DNA of 54,347 nt from JALHTG01 sp964653695 (GCA_964653695.1 CAZZFQ010000002.1:1-54347), one strand, 5' to 3'; positions 9,052 to 18,590 are shown, numbered from the stretch's first letter. Program-made: numbers and translations. Notes: generated from the letters alone by a model not told the origin.

Positions 9052-9061
9052 GGTTAAAATA
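9052..9061 (+). promoter_or_regulatory. TATA-like box upstream of zinc-ribbon gene
   Basis: GGTTAAAATA lies about 50 bp upstream of the ATG at 9105, in an A-rich stretch. This fits an archaeal promoter with a leader of about 20-25 nt. Confidence 0.45.
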
Positions 9062-9104
9062 CGTTGCCGCTTTCCGTATAGCGCCCGGGAGCAGTGAACG
9101 GCGT

Positions 9105-9290
9105 ATGCCTCAGAAAATTCTATGCACAGGATGCAACACAATCCTCTACGATGGCTTTGAACTCGAATCACCTCTTGAGATTATTCAGAGAAACAACGGG
9201 ATATGTCCCAAATGCGGACGGAGGCTTGGCTTCGACCCGGACGCCATAAGGATCATTCCGATCAACGAAATCAGAGGCCAAAGGCGATAG
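9105..9290 (+). CDS. Small zinc-ribbon protein, 61 aa
   Basis: The 61-residue protein has two CxxC knuckles: 'CTGC' at about 7-10 and 'CPKC' at about 34-37, the layout of a single zinc ribbon. It starts with ATG and has a TATA-like box upstream. Small zinc-ribbon proteins of this type are common in archaea and often bind nucleic acids or act within larger complexes; its target is unknown. It precedes gcvT on the same strand by 72 bp. Confidence 0.75.
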   Translation: MPQKILCTGCNTILYDGFELESPLEIIQRNNGICPKCGRRLGFDPDAIRIIPINEIRGQRR

Positions 9291-9362
9291 GGGCTGCGCG
9301 CCTCACGCTTCCGATAATCAGTAAATGGAATTTTCACGTCAACCTGTTGGAAGTAGTTGTAA

Positions 9363-10490
9363 ATGCTTAGTAGAACTCACCTATACGGCTTCCACACCAA
9401 GAAGGGCCACATGGTCGAATTCTCAGGATTCGAGATGCCTCTTTGGTACCAAGGCATCGTTCCGGAATGTAAGGCGGTTAGAAACAGTGTTGGAATCTTC
9501 GACACCTCTCACATGGGTAGAGCCCTAATATTGGGAGAAGACTCAACGGCCTTTCTGAACTACGTCACAACGAATGATGTTGCAGCTTTGGAGGTGGGTC
9601 GAGCACACTACTCCGTGATGTGCAATCAGAATGGCGGCATTATCGATGACTTCATCGTCAACAAACTGGCGGAGAAGGAGTACCTTGTGGTTCCCAACGC
9701 AGGAAACCGTGATAAAGATCTCTCTTGGCTGAGAAAGAAGGCCGAGGGGTTCAATGTTGAGATACGGCACATCTCCGATGAGGTTTCCATGTTCGCTGTC
9801 CAAGGCCCAAATGCCCAGAAAGTCCTCCAAGAGATGTGTGACGAAGACCTCTCTCTCATTCCTCGGTTCGGCGGAAGAAAAGTAAGTCTTGACGCTATCA
9901 AGGCAACTGTTACTAGGACTGGGTATACTGGAGAGGATGGATTCGAGATATTCACATGGGACTCCCCTGTAGAAGAACCCTCGAAGGCAGTCACAATGTG
10001 GAACGCAATACTCGACCACGGCAAGAGTTATCACATACAAGCCTGTGGATTGGGAGCACGTGACCTCCTTCGATTGGAAGCAGGAATGTGTCTCTACGGC
10101 AACGACATAACCGAATCGATAACCCCGCTCCAAGCCAGATTGGGCTTCTTGGTGAAACTTACCAAGGGCGAGTTCATAGGGCGCGAGGCCCTAGCCCGGG
10201 AAAAAGCCGAAGGCATAAAGAAAGTCAGGGTAGGACTAAAAGTGCTTGAGGCTGGAATACCTAGGGCCGAATGCGACATCCTAAGAGATTCCCAAGTTCT
10301 GGGGAAGGTGACGAGCGGAACCTTCTCGCCTACGGTAAATCAAGGGATCGCTATGGGGTACGTTCCGACAGAGTTCTCAAAGATCGGCGAAAAGGTGGAG
10401 ATTAGGATTCGCGCTAAGAACTTGCAAGCAGTAATTACGAGATTTCCTTTCTATGACGCCTTGAAGTACGGTTGGCAAAGAACACAGTAA
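9363..10490 (+). CDS. gcvT: Glycine cleavage system T protein (aminomethyltransferase)
   Basis: GcvT transfers the aminomethyl carbon from lipoylated H protein to tetrahydrofolate (or tetrahydromethanopterin in some archaea), releasing ammonia. The 375-residue protein shows the family signatures 'VEFSGFEMPLWYQG' near the N-terminus, 'FDTSHMGRALILG', 'VTRTGYTGEDGFEIF' and the C-terminal 'TSGTFSPTVNQGIAMGYV'. The start is ATG. gcvH follows after 85 bp. The P and L proteins are not in this window. Confidence 0.96.
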   Translation: MLSRTHLYGFHTKKGHMVEFSGFEMPLWYQGIVPECKAVRNSVGIFDTSHMGRALILGEDSTAFLNYVTTNDVAALEVGRAHYSVMCNQNGGIIDDFIVNKLAEKEYLVVPNAGNRDKDLSWLRKKAEGFNVEIRHISDEVSMFAVQGPNAQKVLQEMCDEDLSLIPRFGGRKVSLDAIKATVTRTGYTGEDGFEIFTWDSPVEEPSKAVTMWNAILDHGKSYHIQACGLGARDLLRLEAGMCLYGNDITESITPLQARLGFLVKLTKGEFIGREALAREKAEGIKKVRVGLKVLEAGIPRAECDILRDSQVLGKVTSGTFSPTVNQGIAMGYVPTEFSKIGEKVEIRIRAKNLQAVITRFPFYDALKYGWQRTQ

Positions 10491-10575
10491 TAATCAAAGA
10501 AAACGTGGAGGGGCGTGCCTCGAATCAGTAATATACTACGTTTTAGTTTCATATCGAGCGCTGGATGGACGAACT

Positions 10576-10983
10576 TTGAAGGTGAGCGACTACGAAGTTC
10601 CCGAAGGCCTCTACTACACGAAGGAACATGAATGGGTTAAGCTGGAGGGCAGTAACTGCCGGGTCGGGATCACCGACTACGCTCAGAAGTCTCTTCACGA
10701 AGTAGTATTTGTGGATCTTCCCAAAGTTAGTGCCAGGATTGTCCGTTCTCAATCGTTAGGCTCGGTTGAGTCGGTCAAAGCTGTTTCCGACGTGTTCGCT
10801 CCGATATCTGGCGATGTCACAGAGGTAAATGTGAAGCTAGCAGACAGCCCGGAACTTGTGAACCAACAACCCTACGGCGACGGCTGGATAGCCGTTATCA
10901 AAGCGTCGAACCTTGAGGCGGAGCTAAAGAACCTGCTCAATGCAAAGAGTTACGCAGATTTTCTAAGAACACAGATGAAATAG
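10576..10983 (+). CDS. gcvH: Glycine cleavage system H protein
   Basis: GcvH is the lipoyl carrier that shuttles the aminomethyl group between the P, T and L proteins. The 135-residue protein has the lipoylation site 'VESVKAVSDV' with the modified lysine at about residue 68, and the N-terminal 'YTKEHEWVKLEG' motif. The start is TTG; an upstream ATG at 10564 hits a stop after four codons. It forms a unit with gcvT. Confidence 0.96.
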   Translation: MKVSDYEVPEGLYYTKEHEWVKLEGSNCRVGITDYAQKSLHEVVFVDLPKVSARIVRSQSLGSVESVKAVSDVFAPISGDVTEVNVKLADSPELVNQQPYGDGWIAVIKASNLEAELKNLLNAKSYADFLRTQMK

Positions 10984-10984
10984 C

Positions 10985-12125
10985 CTATTCCACCTTCATA
11001 ACAGTCTCTTCTCTATAATCTGTGACCACCCTAATGTAGCCCTGCAACTCCTTGTCTAAATCCCTATCGCCTGTATCTACCAGCAACCGTCGATGCGGCA
11101 AACTCAGCAACTTGTTCTTTGTAGCGACGACAATTATGTTCTCTCGCCCCGCCTTCTTTATGACATCGGGGCTGATCTGTTGGTTTCCCCTGCCGAAGAT
11201 ATAGGCCTGTCCACCTATTGGTGTGACCACTATCTTCACAGGGTGATCCTGAATCAGCTCAAGTAGTCTTCGTTCGTCAATATCTTTCGCAACTAGCTGT
11301 CTCATGTAAACGACATCGACTCCTAGCAATGTCTTTTCCACTCCGATCCTATCCGCGATGGCTCTTACAGTCGTCCCTGGGCCAAGAACGTAGAATTCAT
11401 CATGCATCTCCTCTACGACATGTTTGGCGATCGCTCTTTGCTGTTCGACTTCGTCCTCTGTCTGGGCAGTGGCCGTCTTGATCCCTTGCATAAGAAGAGG
11501 CTCCTGCGGAACGTTCATGTATCCATACAACTTGGCTGACAGACGCCCTGCTCTGAATTGCTCCTCGTCAACGTCCATGACTTCAGCTTGTACAATTGGA
11601 AGCTCGCCTAAGAGATACCGGGCTGTGATCTCGGCTGCTTGAGACGGGTTCACAGCGAAAACGGAGCTATGCATCTTCACTCCAGCCGGTATTCCAAGCA
11701 CGGGAACCTTGCTGTTGATCGCATCCGAGATGTCTCTTGCGGTTCCATCCCCTCCAGTAAAGAGCAGTAAGTCAACAATCTTCTCTGCAAGAATCTTCGC
11801 CGTTCTTTTAGTGTCCTCTGCAGTTGTTCTCCCTTGAGGCGTATCGCTAACTATTACTGGAGTAAAACTGGAGTCTCGAGCCTCTTCCTCACCCATTTCT
11901 CCTGAAGACGTAAGGATGTCAACGAGGCCGCAACGCGCCCGAAGCTCAATCAGTGCCTCAACTGTTCTTCTTGGGGCAATTGGAGTTGCTCCTCGTCTCA
12001 GTGCCTCCTCTAAGGTATCGCTGCCATCGGTCCCCTTCAACCCGACCCTGCCGCTTGACAGGCTAGTGAGGTGCCTCTAGTCCGGCGATCGGGTTGACAA
12101 TGAGGCCAAGCTTCTTTGGTGACAC
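10985..12125 (-). CDS. COG3199-type NAD-kinase-like protein, interrupted 5' end
   Basis: The intact part (about 351 codons from TTG 12040) has 'FTGGDGTARDI' and 'GIPAGVKMHSSVFAV', signatures of the archaeal COG3199 ATP-NAD/AcoX kinase group. Members normally begin with a beta-strand and an 'NPIAG' motif just ahead of 'GLKGTDG'. Here that piece ('KLGLIVNPIAG') is encoded upstream from a GTG at 12125 but in another frame, ending at a TAG. Removing 22 nt (12056-12077) would join the halves into a 372-residue protein of normal length. The substrate of this group is not firmly known. The gene may be a young pseudogene, a sequencing error or contain a mini-intron. Confidence 0.75.
12050..12086 (-). 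other. Bulge-helix-bulge-like hairpin around a 22-nt insertion
   Basis: On the minus strand the segment can fold as: outer helix GCCG (12086-12083) with CGGC (12053-12050); central helix GAC (12082-12080) with GTC (12059-12057); bulge TAG (12079-12077); inner helix AGGC (12076-12073) with GCCT (12063-12060); 9-nt loop; bulge AAG (12056-12054). Two 3-nt bulges on opposite strands flank a short central helix, in the order seen in archaeal introns, but the central helix is 3 bp rather than 4. Symmetric cleavage would remove 23 nt, not the 22 nt needed to restore the frame. Confidence 0.35.
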
Positions 12126-12163
12126 CTGTTCCTTGCTCCATAGACTGCTTAAGGATTTGAGGC

Positions 12164-15100
12164 CTAGCTATGCGAAGATCTTGTGACTCTAACTAAGCCT
12201 ATCTTCAACTTCTCCCCAGCGAGTTTGTATTCGGCTATGTGAGCTCCTGCGGGTGGGGTCTCGCGCTTCATGACATCCGCCAGAGTCTCAGCTGTGATAT
12301 ACTTCTCGAACGTCGAGAATGCCTGAAGACTGTTAGATCCTCCGTCGTAGTAGATGAGGATTCGATCATCTATGTTGAAGCCAGCTTTCTTTCTTTGGTC
12401 CTGTATACGACGAACAATGTCTCTTGCAAGTCCTTCTACTATCAACTCCGCAGGAATTGTCTTCTCGACGCCAACGAGAATTCCATCTTCTTCCACAACC
12501 AACCATCCCTCTCTCGGCTTGGTTAATATTCTGACTTCTTCAGGGAATATAGTGAACGGGCGTCCATCCACCATCACCTCGACCTTGACATTCCTCTCAT
12601 GAGCCGAAAGAAACGTCTTCGAGTCCGTTCTTGAGATCGCCTCACGGAGTTTCGGCAACATCTTACCATGCCTCGCTCCAGAAACTTCAGGAATCAGCTC
12701 TACGACATATTCGACGAGTTCCTCTCTATCATTCCTCAGATCGAGTTCCTTAACATTCAATTCTTCTCTGATCAGCTCAGAGAGATTCCGTACATTCTCG
12801 GTAACCTCTGGGCTCGCGACAACTTTCGCAGCTGGAAGGGGCTGCCTCAGCTTCAGTCCACACTTGCTTCTTGCGGATCGGCCTAGGCCGCAGATCTTGA
12901 TCGCCAAGTCCATGCTTCTCACAAGTTTCTCGTTCATGAGAGAGCTATCTGCGACTGGCCATTCACAATGATGTACGCTTTCTGGAGCTCCGGGGTCTAC
13001 GCTGCGGACAAGATTTTGGTAAATCTCTTCGGTCACGAACGGTATGAACGGTGCCAAGAGCTTCGCAAGGGTTATGAGGCACGTATACAGGGTCTGGTAT
13101 CCCGCCTCTTTGTCGGTGTCGGAAGTACTCTTCCAGAATCTTCTTCGGGATCGTCTAACATACCATGTTGACAACTCATCGACGAAGGTACTGAGCTCGG
13201 AGGAAGCGCTGGCAGGATTACAGTTGTCCAAGTAGCTGGTGACGTTCGAGATGAGTGTCTGTAGTCTTGAGAGAACCCAATTGTCAATGAATGTGAGCTG
13301 AATTTCTCGTTTCCTAGGAGTCCACCCATCCAGTCTTGCATAAGTCGCAAAGAAGCTGTAGACATTCCACAGAGGGATGAGAAACCTCTTCTTTACCTCC
13401 TCTCCCTTTCCGTACCCGAATAGCAGATTTCCTTCTGGGCGGGTTGCACAGTATATCCAACGCATTACATCTGCGCCAAGCCTCTCGACTGCATCGTCAA
13501 ACCAGATGGCAGTTCCCCACGACTTGTGCATCTCCCTTCCATCTTCAGCCAGTACGAGACCGTGGCCGAAGCAGGTCAGGAATGGAGTCTGTCTCTCCAT
13601 GACTGTGCTCATAGCAAGCATGGAGTAGAACCAGTTTCGGAACTGTCCGGGTAGTGACTCGCAGATAAGGTGTGCCGGGAACCATTCCATCCAATAGTTC
13701 CGGTCATGGCGATAGTTGAGGGTTGAGTAAGCAACTATCCCTGCGTCGAGCCATGGGTTTCCTACATCGGATATTCTGGGCATCGGGGCGTTGCATTTAG
13801 GACACGTGACCTTGACGCGATCGATCCAAGGTCTATGCGGGGAATGCCCCTCAAACTCTCTCCATCCTTCAACAGCTCGTTCTCGCAGTTCCTCTTCGCT
13901 GCCTATGACATCGAATGTTCCGCATCGCGTGCACTCCCATATCGGAAGAGCCAACCCCCAATATCTCTTCTTAGAGATCATCCAGTCGTCCATGTTGCTT
14001 AGCCAGTCCAGCTCCTGCTGTAAGCCGTACTCAGGTATCCAGCGAACCTGCTTGGCGACATCAACTATCTGATATCGGAGGTTCTCCTGCTTGTCTTCCT
14101 CCGTCAGATCAGTTAAGGGCTTGTCGAGCTTCTTCCCCATCAAGATGAACCATTCATCAACTAGCCTAAATACTAGTTCGCTTTCACACCGCCAACAAAC
14201 GGGGTAACGGTGACTGTACTTCTCCACTCCGGAGAGCAGGTTCTTTTTCTTCAGGTCCTCGATGATTGGTTCAGCCGTTTCGTAAACATGCATCCTCGTC
14301 AACCATCCAAACCCTTCTACGAAGACTCCGTACTCATCAAGGGGGGCTGGACTCGGGAGGCTGTACTTGCGTCCTAACTCAAGGTCTTCCTTACCACAAC
14401 CCGGAGCGATGTGAACTATCCCGGTCCCCTCGATTTCACTAACTCCATCCCACAGTATCACCCTGTGGGCTTCGATCGCCCCAGAACGCCTTTCCGCTTC
14501 GAGCTCGTCAAACGGGCCTTCATAGGCCAAACCCTCAAGCTCCCGTCCCAGAATTTCACCTATGACTTCATGTTTCCCGGAGACGGTTCTGTCAACAGTA
14601 GCCTTTGCGAGATAGAAGATCTCGTCGCCTTGGCGAATCTTCACATAGACCAGATCGGGATGAACAGCGGCGGCAACATTACAGGAAAGCGTCCACGGCG
14701 TAGTAGTCCACACAAGCAAGAACTCTTTAGTTTTCCCTCTGAGTTGAAACTTGATTGTGAGTGCATAATGGGTGAGTAGTCGATATCCTTCTGTGGCTAT
14801 CTCATGCTCAGAGATCGCGGTGGAACATCTAGGACACCAGGGCATAACGTCAGTGCCCTTGCGTATCCATCCCTTTTCATGGCATTTCTTCAGGGCGCTC
14901 CATATCATGTAGTTGTTCTCATCCGACAGCGTGAAGTATGATCCGCCGATTTCAGGCATCCCTAGCTGTCCAACCAGTTGCTCAGCTGTTCCTGTAACCG
15001 AACCCGCCTTGCCGTTGATCGAAATTGTTCTTTCCGGCTCGTCCAGAAGGTTGGCAAGCTTTCGCAGTAGATCTGGATCATCCCAATCCATCCAGTATCC

Positions 15101-15514
15101 TAGCCGTATCGACTGTTCCACTTGGACTGCAGCAAACCTCAGTGCCCGCTGCTTGCAACGCTTCACAAACTCCGCTACGCCGAGCTCCTCGATCTCTCTT
15201 TTTGACTTGAACCCCAGTTCCTTCTCTACCTCTACTTCAATCCACAAGCCCTGACAATCAAATCCGTTCTGATACCGAAGGTCAAAACCTTTCATGGCAT
15301 GGTAGCGCTGGAAGAGGTCCTTGTAGGTTCGTCCCCAAGCATGATGAACACCCATAGGGTTGTTTACGGTTATCGGGCCGTCGATGAATGACCACCTCTC
15401 CTTTCCTTCGCCGAGGGCAACACGTTTCTTGAAGGCTTTCGTTTCTTTCCAGAACTGCAGAATCCGATGCTCCATCTTCGCGAGATCGAGGGTACTAGCT
15501 ACTTCTCTGAACGT
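12164..15514 (-). CDS. ileS: Isoleucyl-tRNA synthetase, divergent active-site motifs, probable ACG start
   Basis: This large class I synthetase charges tRNA-Ile. It contains 'LVWTTTPWTLSCNVA' in the editing domain, zinc-type cysteine pairs ('CPRC', 'CTRC', 'CPKC'), and an anticodon-binding domain at the C-terminus. The usual HIGH motif appears as 'PMGVHHAWGR' and KMSKS as 'EMHKSWG', a recognised subtype. The first ATG (15475) gives 1103 aa but omits the stretch reading 'FREVASTLDLAK', which looks like a normal IleS N-terminus. The only sensible start for it is ACG at 15514, 4 nt after GGGTGAGG; no ATG, GTG or TTG is in frame between the TGA at 15521 and 15475. Confidence 0.88.
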   Translation of the reverse strand, partial: TFREVASTLDLAKMEHRILQFWKETKAFKKRVALGEGKERWSFIDGPITVNNPMGVHHAWGRTYKDLFQRYHAMKGFDLRYQNGFDCQGLWIEVEVEKELGFKSKREIEELGVAEFVKRCKQRALRFAAVQVEQSIRLGYWMDWDDPDLLRKLANLLDEPERTISINGKAGSVTGTAEQLVGQLGMPEIGGSYFTLSDENNYMIWSALKKCHEKGWIRKGTDVMPWCPRCSTAISEHEIATEGYRLLTHYALTIKFQLRGKTKEFLLVWTTTPWTLSCNVAAAVHPDLVYVKIRQGDEIFYLAKATVDRTVSGKHEVIGEILGRELEGLAYEGPFDELEAERRSGAIEAHRVILWDGVSEIEGTGIVHIAPGCGKEDLELGRKYSLPSPAPLDEYGVFVEGFGWLTRMHVYETAEPIIEDLKKKNLLSGVEKYSHRYPVCWRCESELVFRLVDEWFILMGKKLDKPLTDLTEEDKQENLRYQIVDVAKQVRWIPEYGLQQELDWLSNMDDWMISKKRYWGLALPIWECTRCGTFDVIGSEEELRERAVEGWREFEGHSPHRPWIDRVKVTCPKCNAPMPRISDVGNPWLDAGIVAYSTLNYRHDRNYWMEWFPAHLICESLPGQFRNWFYSMLAMSTVMERQTPFLTCFGHGLVLAEDGREMHKSWGTAIWFDDAVERLGADVMRWIYCATRPEGNLLFGYGKGEEVKKRFLIPLWNVYSFFATYARLDGWTPRKREIQLTFIDNWVLSRLQTLISNVTSYLDNCNPASASSELSTFVDELSTWYVRRSRRRFWKSTSDTDKEAGYQTLYTCLITLAKLLAPFIPFVTEEIYQNLVRSVDPGAPESVHHCEWPVADSSLMNEKLVRSMDLAIKICGLGRSARSKCGLKLRQPLPAAKVVASPEVTENVRNLSELIREELNVKELDLRNDREELVEYVVELIPEVSGARHGKMLPKLREAISRTDSKTFLSAHERNVKVEVMVDGRPFTIFPEEVRILTKPREGWLVVEEDGILVGVEKTIPAELIVEGLARDIVRRIQDQRKKAGFNIDDRILIYYDGGSNSLQAFSTFEKYITAETLADVMKRETPPAGAHIAEYKLAGEKLKIGLVRVTRSSHS

Positions 15515-15574
15515 TGATCCTCACCCATTCTTCGCGCTGCAGACACCAGAACGCAACTGCCTCTGATCAGGCCG

Positions 15575-15787
15575 TCAAAAAGTCCTGTAGAAGGAGTCAA
15601 TCCCAGGGAGGAGAATTTTCCGATCCCTCATGTCCTTCCACGCAACGCGCTCACTGTTGCTGCTCGAATATATTAGGTTTGTTCGCCTTGACCCGCAAAA
15701 AGCCAGTGAGGCAAGATTCCTCGGCAGGAAATCTTGGTCTTCACCGGACCTGATCTTGGCAGCCAGCCATTTCTGAGTGCGCATCAT
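15575..15787 (-). CDS. Possible small hypothetical protein, 70 aa
   Basis: The open frame begins with two consecutive ATG codons and encodes 70 residues with a plausible amino-acid mix, rich in Arg and Ser, one Cys, no obvious motif or membrane segment. It lies between ileS and aglB on the ileS strand, 60 bp upstream of the proposed ileS start. There is no clear ribosome binding site, and the TATA-like box just ahead of it is too close to serve it. It could be chance. Confidence 0.25.
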   Translation of the reverse strand: MMRTQKWLAAKIRSGEDQDFLPRNLASLAFCGSRRTNLIYSSSNSERVAWKDMRDRKILLPGIDSFYRTF

Positions 15788-15794
15788 TTATAAT
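15787..15794 (+). promoter_or_regulatory. TATA-like box for aglB
   Basis: TTTATAAT lies about 47 bp upstream of the ATG at 15837. Transcription starting about 26 bp downstream (near 15815) would exclude the TTG at 15810 as the aglB start and favour the ATG. Confidence 0.5.
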
Positions 15795-15836
15795 GACCTT
15801 GTTTGAATATTGTCGGGTTCAATCGAGGAATCAGTC

Positions 15837-18590
15837 ATGTCACCAATCTCGGGCCTCGGCGGAAAGATCAAAGACTCTCTCAGAGAGAGATTTCGCAGAG
15901 AAATCTTCTCGTCAAGGATCCGAGCAGCCGTAGGATACGTTTCCCAACTATCAAGAGCTCAGGTGGCTTTTTTCAGCGCTTTTGTATGCATACTTCTCGT
16001 GGCGGCGTCGTTGAGGATTATGCCCCTGAGGTGGGGCTTTTTTCTGTCTGAGTTCGATCCATATTTTCAGTACAGGATCGCTGACTACGTAGCTAAGAAC
16101 GGGTATGCGGCGTGGTTCCGCTGGCATGACAACATGAGCTGGTATCCCTACGGTCGGGATGTGTACACTTCGGCCTTCCCGGCCCTCGGGTTTACCGCAG
16201 CCGCTCTCTTTACATTTCTTAGGATCATGGGTCTCGATGTCGCAATGATTGACGTATGCATAATTTTCCCTGTCGTTATGGGAGTTTTGACTGTTGTCGC
16301 GATCTACTTGCTTGGGAAGGATCTTTGGGGCAAAAGTGTAGGCCTTCTTTCAGCGCTGTTCCTAGCAATCAATGGATCTCACATAAGCCGAACTTCACTG
16401 GGCTTCTTCGACGATGAAACTATCGGCGTCTTCTCAATGATTCTGATCTTTCTGCTGTATATGAGGGCGATATCTCCCCAACGTACAACAAAGTCTGCAT
16501 TGGGTTATGGAATTATTTCAGGGCTGATTTTGGCATATCTTAGCTGGGGATGGGGCGCGTTCAGGTACCCCATGGTGCTAATATATCTCTTCACTACACT
16601 CATGATTCTTCTAAAACGCTACAACAGCAATATGCTCATTGCATATGTTACCATGTATGGAATCCAGCTTGCAACAGTCACTCAACTGCCCTATCTCGGC
16701 ATACGCTTCCTGAGAGAATGGTCCACGCTTGCAGTATTCGGTGTGTTAGCTCTTCTTGTTTCGGCCGAGGTCGCTAAGCGTGTAACTACTACACGGATGA
16801 GGCTGATTGTATTTGCGGGCATAGGAGGAATACTTGGCGCAGCATTTCTCATCCTTTGGTATCAGGGCGTTGCCATACCTCTAGTTGCAAAGTTTCTGGC
16901 TGTGATGGATCCAACCAGAAGGCTTGACATGCCGTTGGTCGAGTCGGTCGCTGAACATCGCCCAGCTACTTGGGCGTCATTCTTCCATGAGTCCGGAATA
17001 CTCCTCTTCCTAAGTATCTTCGGATTTGTCTTCGCAGCTCAGAGAAGGAGAGACAGCGACATCTTTCTGACACTCTTCGGCCTGTCATCAATCTATTTTG
17101 CTGGATCATTGGTCCGACTCACCCTGATTCTCGCGCCAGCGATCTCAATTCTAGCCGGGGTCACAGTGGCTGAACTGTCCAAGCCGTCAGCAGATATCGC
17201 CCGAGAGGCAGTCATATTTCCGCGAAGAAAGATTAGGTTCGCAACAAGAGTAGGAAGAGAGTTTGGGGTAGCAATACTCCTAGTACTCATTTTGATTATC
17301 TTGCCGACTTTTGCGAGGGTCACAACAGAAGCCTACTCACCAGCTACGATTGCGACATCAAGCTTTCCAACGACTCCAAAGGCAGGTGAAGAGCAGAACT
17401 ATCAAGACTGGCTGCAAGCACTATCCTGGATGAAGGACAATCTGCCTAAAGAGGCAGTCGTATTCTCATGGTGGGACTATGGCTACTGGATAACTACTCT
17501 GGCGGAGAAGCGAACCCTTGCCGACAACGGAACAATCAATTCGACGCAGATCGCAGTGATTGCACGAGCTTTTATACTGAACGAGACCATGGCTGTGCCG
17601 ATCCTGAAGGAGTACAATGTCTCTCATGTGGCTGTTTACGCTGCGTGGGAGATGTCACAGCAGCAGCAAGTCCAATTCTACGGTGTCGGAGAAGACAGCA
17701 AATGGTTTTGGATGGCCAAGATATGCAACGGCACGACGTATCGAGGCCAAAAAATACTCGTTACAGAGAACAGAACTGAATCAGATACAACATATTACAG
17801 GAAGGTCATTCAGGACGGTAAGGTGACATCCACGGATCTGATTGCAGACAAGCAAGGAATCAAACCAAATACAGTGGTAGGCGCTCTCATATTGAAGGCT
17901 GCTGGGCTAGAATACACTGAGTCTGAGTACTTCACTTCCCAATTCATTTCAAACAAAAAGTGGGTAGCCGTATACTCTGTAATCTACCCAGAACCGACAG
18001 TTCTGGATTGTTCCATAAGCACAAAGAACATTGTGTACAATGAGTCCGTTGTCCAGCTCTCCGGGCGACTTTCAACTAAAGGCAAAGGCTTGTTCAACAA
18101 GACAGTAGCCCTAGAGTACTCTATGGACAATGGCCAGACATGGCGTGAGATAACCAGAGTTCAATCCGGAACTAATGGCACGTATAAGTATCAGTGGACA
18201 CCCAACGCAGGCTCCTATCTAGTCAGATCCCGCTGGGATGGGATCAAACGAATATTCATCGGTGCTAAGAGCTCAGACCAGTATGTAATTGTCGACAAGG
18301 CGAGGGTCGCAATGTCGGTCGATCTTTTCCCGCGGGAAGTGTCAGCGAATCAGAACATGACGTTCGCTTGCAAACTATCTAAGGCAATATCAGTGGGCAC
18401 GATCACAATAGACTACTCATTGGACAACAAGACTTGGACTACTGCGGGCTATGGAGAAGTCAAGAACGGGGCTTTCACGCTTAGATGGGCGCCCACGAAA
18501 CCGGGCACTTACCACGTCCGAGTTGTGTGGGTCGGAGACCAAAACTACTTTGAACTTCCGGTGCAGAACTTCCTCGTAACGGTGAAGTAG
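15837..18590 (+). CDS. aglB: Archaeal oligosaccharyltransferase AglB/STT3
   Basis: AglB transfers lipid-linked glycans to Asn-X-Ser/Thr sites on the outer face of the membrane. The protein (about 917 aa) has an N-terminal half with roughly a dozen hydrophobic segments, the first external loop motif 'EFDPYFQYRIADY', and the catalytic-domain signature 'WWDYGYW' (about residue 545). A beta-sandwich-like C-terminal region of about 200 residues follows. The start chosen has GAGG 8 nt upstream and suits the TATA box; TTG at 15810 would add nine residues. It stands alone on the plus strand, converging on the PAC2 gene. Confidence 0.95.
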   Translation: MSPISGLGGKIKDSLRERFRREIFSSRIRAAVGYVSQLSRAQVAFFSAFVCILLVAASLRIMPLRWGFFLSEFDPYFQYRIADYVAKNGYAAWFRWHDNMSWYPYGRDVYTSAFPALGFTAAALFTFLRIMGLDVAMIDVCIIFPVVMGVLTVVAIYLLGKDLWGKSVGLLSALFLAINGSHISRTSLGFFDDETIGVFSMILIFLLYMRAISPQRTTKSALGYGIISGLILAYLSWGWGAFRYPMVLIYLFTTLMILLKRYNSNMLIAYVTMYGIQLATVTQLPYLGIRFLREWSTLAVFGVLALLVSAEVAKRVTTTRMRLIVFAGIGGILGAAFLILWYQGVAIPLVAKFLAVMDPTRRLDMPLVESVAEHRPATWASFFHESGILLFLSIFGFVFAAQRRRDSDIFLTLFGLSSIYFAGSLVRLTLILAPAISILAGVTVAELSKPSADIAREAVIFPRRKIRFATRVGREFGVAILLVLILIILPTFARVTTEAYSPATIATSSFPTTPKAGEEQNYQDWLQALSWMKDNLPKEAVVFSWWDYGYWITTLAEKRTLADNGTINSTQIAVIARAFILNETMAVPILKEYNVSHVAVYAAWEMSQQQQVQFYGVGEDSKWFWMAKICNGTTYRGQKILVTENRTESDTTYYRKVIQDGKVTSTDLIADKQGIKPNTVVGALILKAAGLEYTESEYFTSQFISNKKWVAVYSVIYPEPTVLDCSISTKNIVYNESVVQLSGRLSTKGKGLFNKTVALEYSMDNGQTWREITRVQSGTNGTYKYQWTPNAGSYLVRSRWDGIKRIFIGAKSSDQYVIVDKARVAMSVDLFPREVSANQNMTFACKLSKAISVGTITIDYSLDNKTWTTAGYGEVKNGAFTLRWAPTKPGTYHVRVVWVGDQNYFELPVQNFLVTVK

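Larger units (their letters stand above)
15515..15836. other. Intergenic region between ileS and aglB
   Basis: These 322 bp separate two divergent genes. They hold the TATA-like box for aglB (15787-15794) and, on the minus strand, a 70-codon open frame listed separately. No tRNA, repeat or terminator was recognised. Confidence 0.5.

Noticed and set aside
9543..10133. A long antisense ORF (196 codons) inside gcvT.
   Set aside because: It is a shadow of the well-supported gcvT reading frame and lacks its own ribosome binding site or family pattern.
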